Under the pieces are notes generated by a model. It ran no database searches. It was not told where the DNA came from and saw only the letters and a program-made list of their open reading frames with translations. This document shows positions 31,072 through 33,120 of a stretch of DNA of 33,120 nt, piece after piece; position 1 is the stretch's first letter; the number at the start of each line of letters is the position of its first letter. This DNA is from Verrucomicrobiales bacterium. Its GTDB lineage: Bacteria; Verrucomicrobiota; Verrucomicrobiia; Verrucomicrobiales; Verrucomicrobiaceae. Location: assembly GCA_020439875.1 (NCBI GenBank), contig JAGRPD010000130.1:2891-36010 (forward strand), read 5' to 3'. The position numbers and the translations under genes were made by a program.

Positions 31072-32523
31072 TCAGGCATTCGCCGCACGCAGCACCCAGG
31101 TATCCTTGGAGCCCCCGCCCTGAGAGCTGTTCACCACCAAGGAGCCCTTCCGCAACGCCACCCGCGTCAGACCACCGGGCGTCACCGTGATTTTTTCACC
31201 ACACAGGATGTAGGGCCGCAGATCGATGTGCCGCCCCTCAAAGCCCTCCTCCACCCAGGTCGGATGACGACTCAGCGAGATCGGATTTTGCGCGATGAAA
31301 TTGCGTGGATCCGCCCGCACCATGTCGCGAAATTTGTCGATCTCCGCCTGTGCCGCCCACGGACCCATCAGCATGCCGTAACCACCCGCCTCATTCGCGG
31401 ACTTGACCACCAGCTTGTTGAGGTTTTCCAAAATGAAATCCCGATCCTCATCCTCCGATGCCAAGTACGTATCCACATTCGGCAGGATCGGCTCCTGATC
31501 CAGGTAGTACTTGATGATCTTCGGCACAAAGTAGTACACCACCTTGTCATCCGCCACACCCGTGCCCACCGCGTTGGCCAGCGTCACATTGCCTGCCCGC
31601 GCCGCATTGAAGATGCCCGGCACTCCCAGCAACGAGTCCGGACGAAACTTCGCCGGATCCAAAAAGTCATCGTCAATCCGCCGGTAAATCACATCTACCT
31701 TCACCAAACCCGCCGTCGTTCGCATGTACACCTTCGCATCCCGCACCACTAGGTCCCGCCCTTCAACAATCGGGATGCCCATCTGCCGAGCCAGAAAGGC
31801 GTGCTCAAAGTAGGCGCTGTTATACACACCCGGCGTCAGCAACACCACCGTCGGATGCTCAGCGCCCACGAAACTCTCCGGGGCCGAATGTTGCAGCGCC
31901 GCCAGCAAAGTCTGCGCATAGTCCGCTACCGGACGCGGTTTGACCTCGCTGAACACCTCGGGAAATGCCCGTTTCAGGGCAGCCCGATTCTCCAGCATGT
32001 AGCTCGCCCCCGATGGACAGCGCAAGTTGTCCTCCAGCACCAGGTAGCGACCATCGCGATCTCGGATCAGATCCGTCCCACAGATGTGCACGTAGATGTT
32101 CTTTGCCACATCCATGCCCGCACATTCCCGCCGAAAATGTTTGGCACCCAAGATGTAGCGCGCCGGAATGACCCGATCCTTGAGGATTTTTTGATCGTGA
32201 TACAGATCGTGCAAAAACAGATTCAACGCCTCAATCCGCTGAATCAAACCGCGCTCAATCTGATCCCACTCCTCCGCAGAAATCACCCGCGGCATGCAAT
32301 CAAACGGAAAAATTCGCTCCGTTCCCTGATCGTCCGAATACACCGTGAAGGTCACCCCATGGCGCATGAAGGCCGCATCCACCGCTGTTTGCTTGTTGCG
32401 ATATTCCTCAACGGTCACCTCCCCCAAACCTCGCGCCACCGCTTCGTAATGAGGCCGGACCGTGCCGTCCTCGGTGAACATCTCGTCGTAAAAATCGTCG
32501 GTCTCGTAATTCTCAAGCAGCAT
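31072..32523 (-). CDS. Circularly permuted ATP-grasp protein (DUF404/DUF407 type)
   Basis: This 483-residue protein starts [20 protein letters not shown]. It contains the circularly permuted ATP-grasp pattern: [96 protein letters not shown], and [25 protein letters not shown]-grasp enzymes join a carboxylate to an amine or thiol through an acyl phosphate. Iyer and colleagues proposed amidoligase activity for this group and noted its link to alpha-E, transglutaminase and sometimes proteasome-like genes. The product is unknown. It is the first gene of a five-gene set that ends with folB. The Gfo/Idh-like gene ends 90 bp upstream. Confidence 0.94.
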   Translation of the reverse strand: MLLENYETDDFYDEMFTEDGTVRPHYEAVARGLGEVTVEEYRNKQTAVDAAFMRHGVTFTVYSDDQGTERIFPFDCMPRVISAEEWDQIERGLIQRIEALNLFLHDLYHDQKILKDRVIPARYILGAKHFRRECAGMDVAKNIYVHICGTDLIRDRDGRYLVLEDNLRCPSGASYMLENRAALKRAFPEVFSEVKPRPVADYAQTLLAALQHSAPESFVGAEHPTVVLLTPGVYNSAYFEHAFLARQMGIPIVEGRDLVVRDAKVYMRTTAGLVKVDVIYRRIDDDFLDPAKFRPDSLLGVPGIFNAARAGNVTLANAVGTGVADDKVVYYFVPKIIKYYLDQEPILPNVDTYLASEDEDRDFILENLNKLVVKSANEAGGYGMLMGPWAAQAEIDKFRDMVRADPRNFIAQNPISLSRHPTWVEEGFEGRHIDLRPYILCGEKITVTPGGLTRVALRKGSLVVNSSQGGGSKDTWVLRAANA

Positions 32524-32613
32524 GGCACTCGCCCATGAGATCTGGGTTGGTTGAACAGATCCCCACGGTCCTCACTAGTCTAGCAGGCAACGGGCCAAGA
32601 TGAAAAAAATTAA
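32524..32613 (-). promoter_or_regulatory. Short gap with AT-rich tract upstream of the ATP-grasp cluster
   Basis: The 90-bp gap between the Gfo/Idh stop and the ATP-grasp start has, on the minus strand, TAATTAATTTTTTTCATC directly after the upstream stop codon, then a GC-rich part. The T-run could serve as weak terminator or as an UP-like element of a promoter for the cluster; a possible -10 TAGACT follows about 23 bases further. No GC stem precedes the T-run. Low-confidence call from composition. Confidence 0.3.
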
Positions 32614-33120
32614 TTACCCCAACAACGGCAGGGTGCGCTTGCACCGCGCACTTTCCAGTGCCGTATCCACAATCCGCTGACCCAAACGCGAGATCTCCAC
32701 CGTCAACGGTCCAATCAATGGCGCGCCCGTCTCCAGGTGATGCACCCAGTGGGCGATCGGATCGCAATTCACCCCAGTCGGCTCATCCACCGGCACCTCA
32801 AACCCCTCAGGCCGCTCTCGCGTCTGCACCCGCACCACCTGGCCGTAGTCCCGCATGGAGAGCGTGCCCTCCGTACCCACCAAAACAAAACCGCAAACCG
32901 GCTGCGGAGCATGCGTCCACGGATCCGTGAACGTCCCCCAGCGGGTCTCGCATTTGCTCAGGCCAAATCCGTAACGCAACACCGCCACCGCGTGCTCATC
33001 CACCTCCAACCCCTCCGGCTCATCCCACACACACCCCACCTCAATCGGTGCCCGCCCATCCAGATGCCACGAGCCCAACGTCGCACCATAACCCATGTAA
33101 TCTCGCAACGAACCACCACC
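32614..33120 (-). CDS. Gfo/Idh/MocA family oxidoreductase, C-terminal part (5' end outside window)
   Basis: The reading frame continues to the window edge, reading GGGSLRDYMGYGATLGSWHL, so the N-terminal Rossmann domain is outside. The visible 168 residues match the substrate-binding/beta-sheet domain of Gfo/Idh/MocA proteins: GGGSLRDYMGYG, HAVAVLRYGFGLSKCETRWGTFTD, VGTEGTLSMRDYGQVV, and the C-terminal helix VEISRLGQRIVDTALESARCKRTLPL. This family oxidises or reduces sugars and cyclitols with NAD(P). The substrate cannot be told from this part. The Thr-Asp-rich part near TWHAPQPVCGF region is normal. An apparent start at 33108 is an internal TTG codon. It lies 90 bp upstream of the ATP-grasp cluster and may or may not share its transcript. 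Confidence 0.88.
   Translation of the reverse strand, partial: GGGSLRDYMGYGATLGSWHLDGRAPIEVGCVWDEPEGLEVDEHAVAVLRYGFGLSKCETRWGTFTDPWTHAPQPVCGFVLVGTEGTLSMRDYGQVVRVQTRERPEGFEVPVDEPTGVNCDPIAHWVHHLETGAPLIGPLTVEISRLGQRIVDTALESARCKRTLPLLG

Noticed and set aside
1-33120. CRISPR arrays, IS elements, prophage, toxin-antitoxin or restriction genes
   Set aside because: No regularly spaced repeats, transposase or integrase motifs, or defence-type domains were seen in any frame read.

Overview
The window is about 33 kb of a GC-rich bacterial chromosome, most likely from a member of the Verrucomicrobia (PVC group), in or near the Prosthecobacter/Verrucomicrobium lineage. The evidence is the pairing of a DUF1501 protein with a PSD1/DUF1549/DUF1553 'planctomycete cytochrome c' protein, a secreted CTPSR-type sulfatase, an esterase of the planctomycete/verrucomicrobial type, LRR-like lipoproteins, a short chlamydia-like glutamyl-tRNA reductase, and few recognisable Shine-Dalgarno sequences. 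No phage, IS element, CRISPR array, rRNA or tRNA was found. The species assignment is inference.

Layout. 1-2948: end of an RlmI-like rRNA methyltransferase, converging on a GNAT acetyltransferase that lies downstream of a membrane-anchored Amidase_3 protein. 3059-7320: PSD1 and DUF1501 genes with overlapping TGATG. 7453-9122: amidase lipoprotein translationally coupled to a beta-propeller-like protein. 9262-10930 (+): LRR-like lipoprotein and a cyclic-nucleotide-binding protein. 10955-13896 (-): TraB/GumN lipoprotein, COG4091 SAF-domain dehydrogenase, family 2 glycosyltransferase. 13897-14307: repeat-bearing intergenic block. 14308-14745: arsC. 14759-17590 (-): hemX-hemA-hemC. 17693-21041 (+): apt-glnD. 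21042-21400: hairpin-rich gap, followed by a sulfatase and a small Ala-rich lipoprotein. 23285-27282 (-): ECF sigma factor, anti-sigma-like membrane protein, HslV-like Ntn hydrolase and a secreted alpha/beta hydrolase. 27415-32523 (-): circularly permuted ATP-grasp, alpha-E, transglutaminase-like protein, HAD-Nudix fusion and FolB. 32614-33120: C-terminal end of a Gfo/Idh/MocA oxidoreductase.

How the genes fit together. Many start codons are fixed by 4-8 nt overlaps (ATGA, GTGA, TGATG, ATGTCTGA), so most groups look like tightly coupled operons. The most intriguing part is the right third. It holds an ATP-grasp/alpha-E/transglutaminase set, a widespread but poorly understood predicted peptide-ligase system. 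Its last gene runs by 4-nt overlaps into a HAD-Nudix fusion and folB. About 1.4 kb beyond folB on the same strand lies a proteasome/HslV-like Ntn hydrolase whose predicted mature N-terminal residue is Ser, not Thr. Related ATP-grasp operons elsewhere carry a proteasome-like peptidase (Anbu), so a functional link is possible but not proven.

Many start sites differ from the longest open frame and were chosen from signal peptides, overlaps or family length; these choices are stated per gene.
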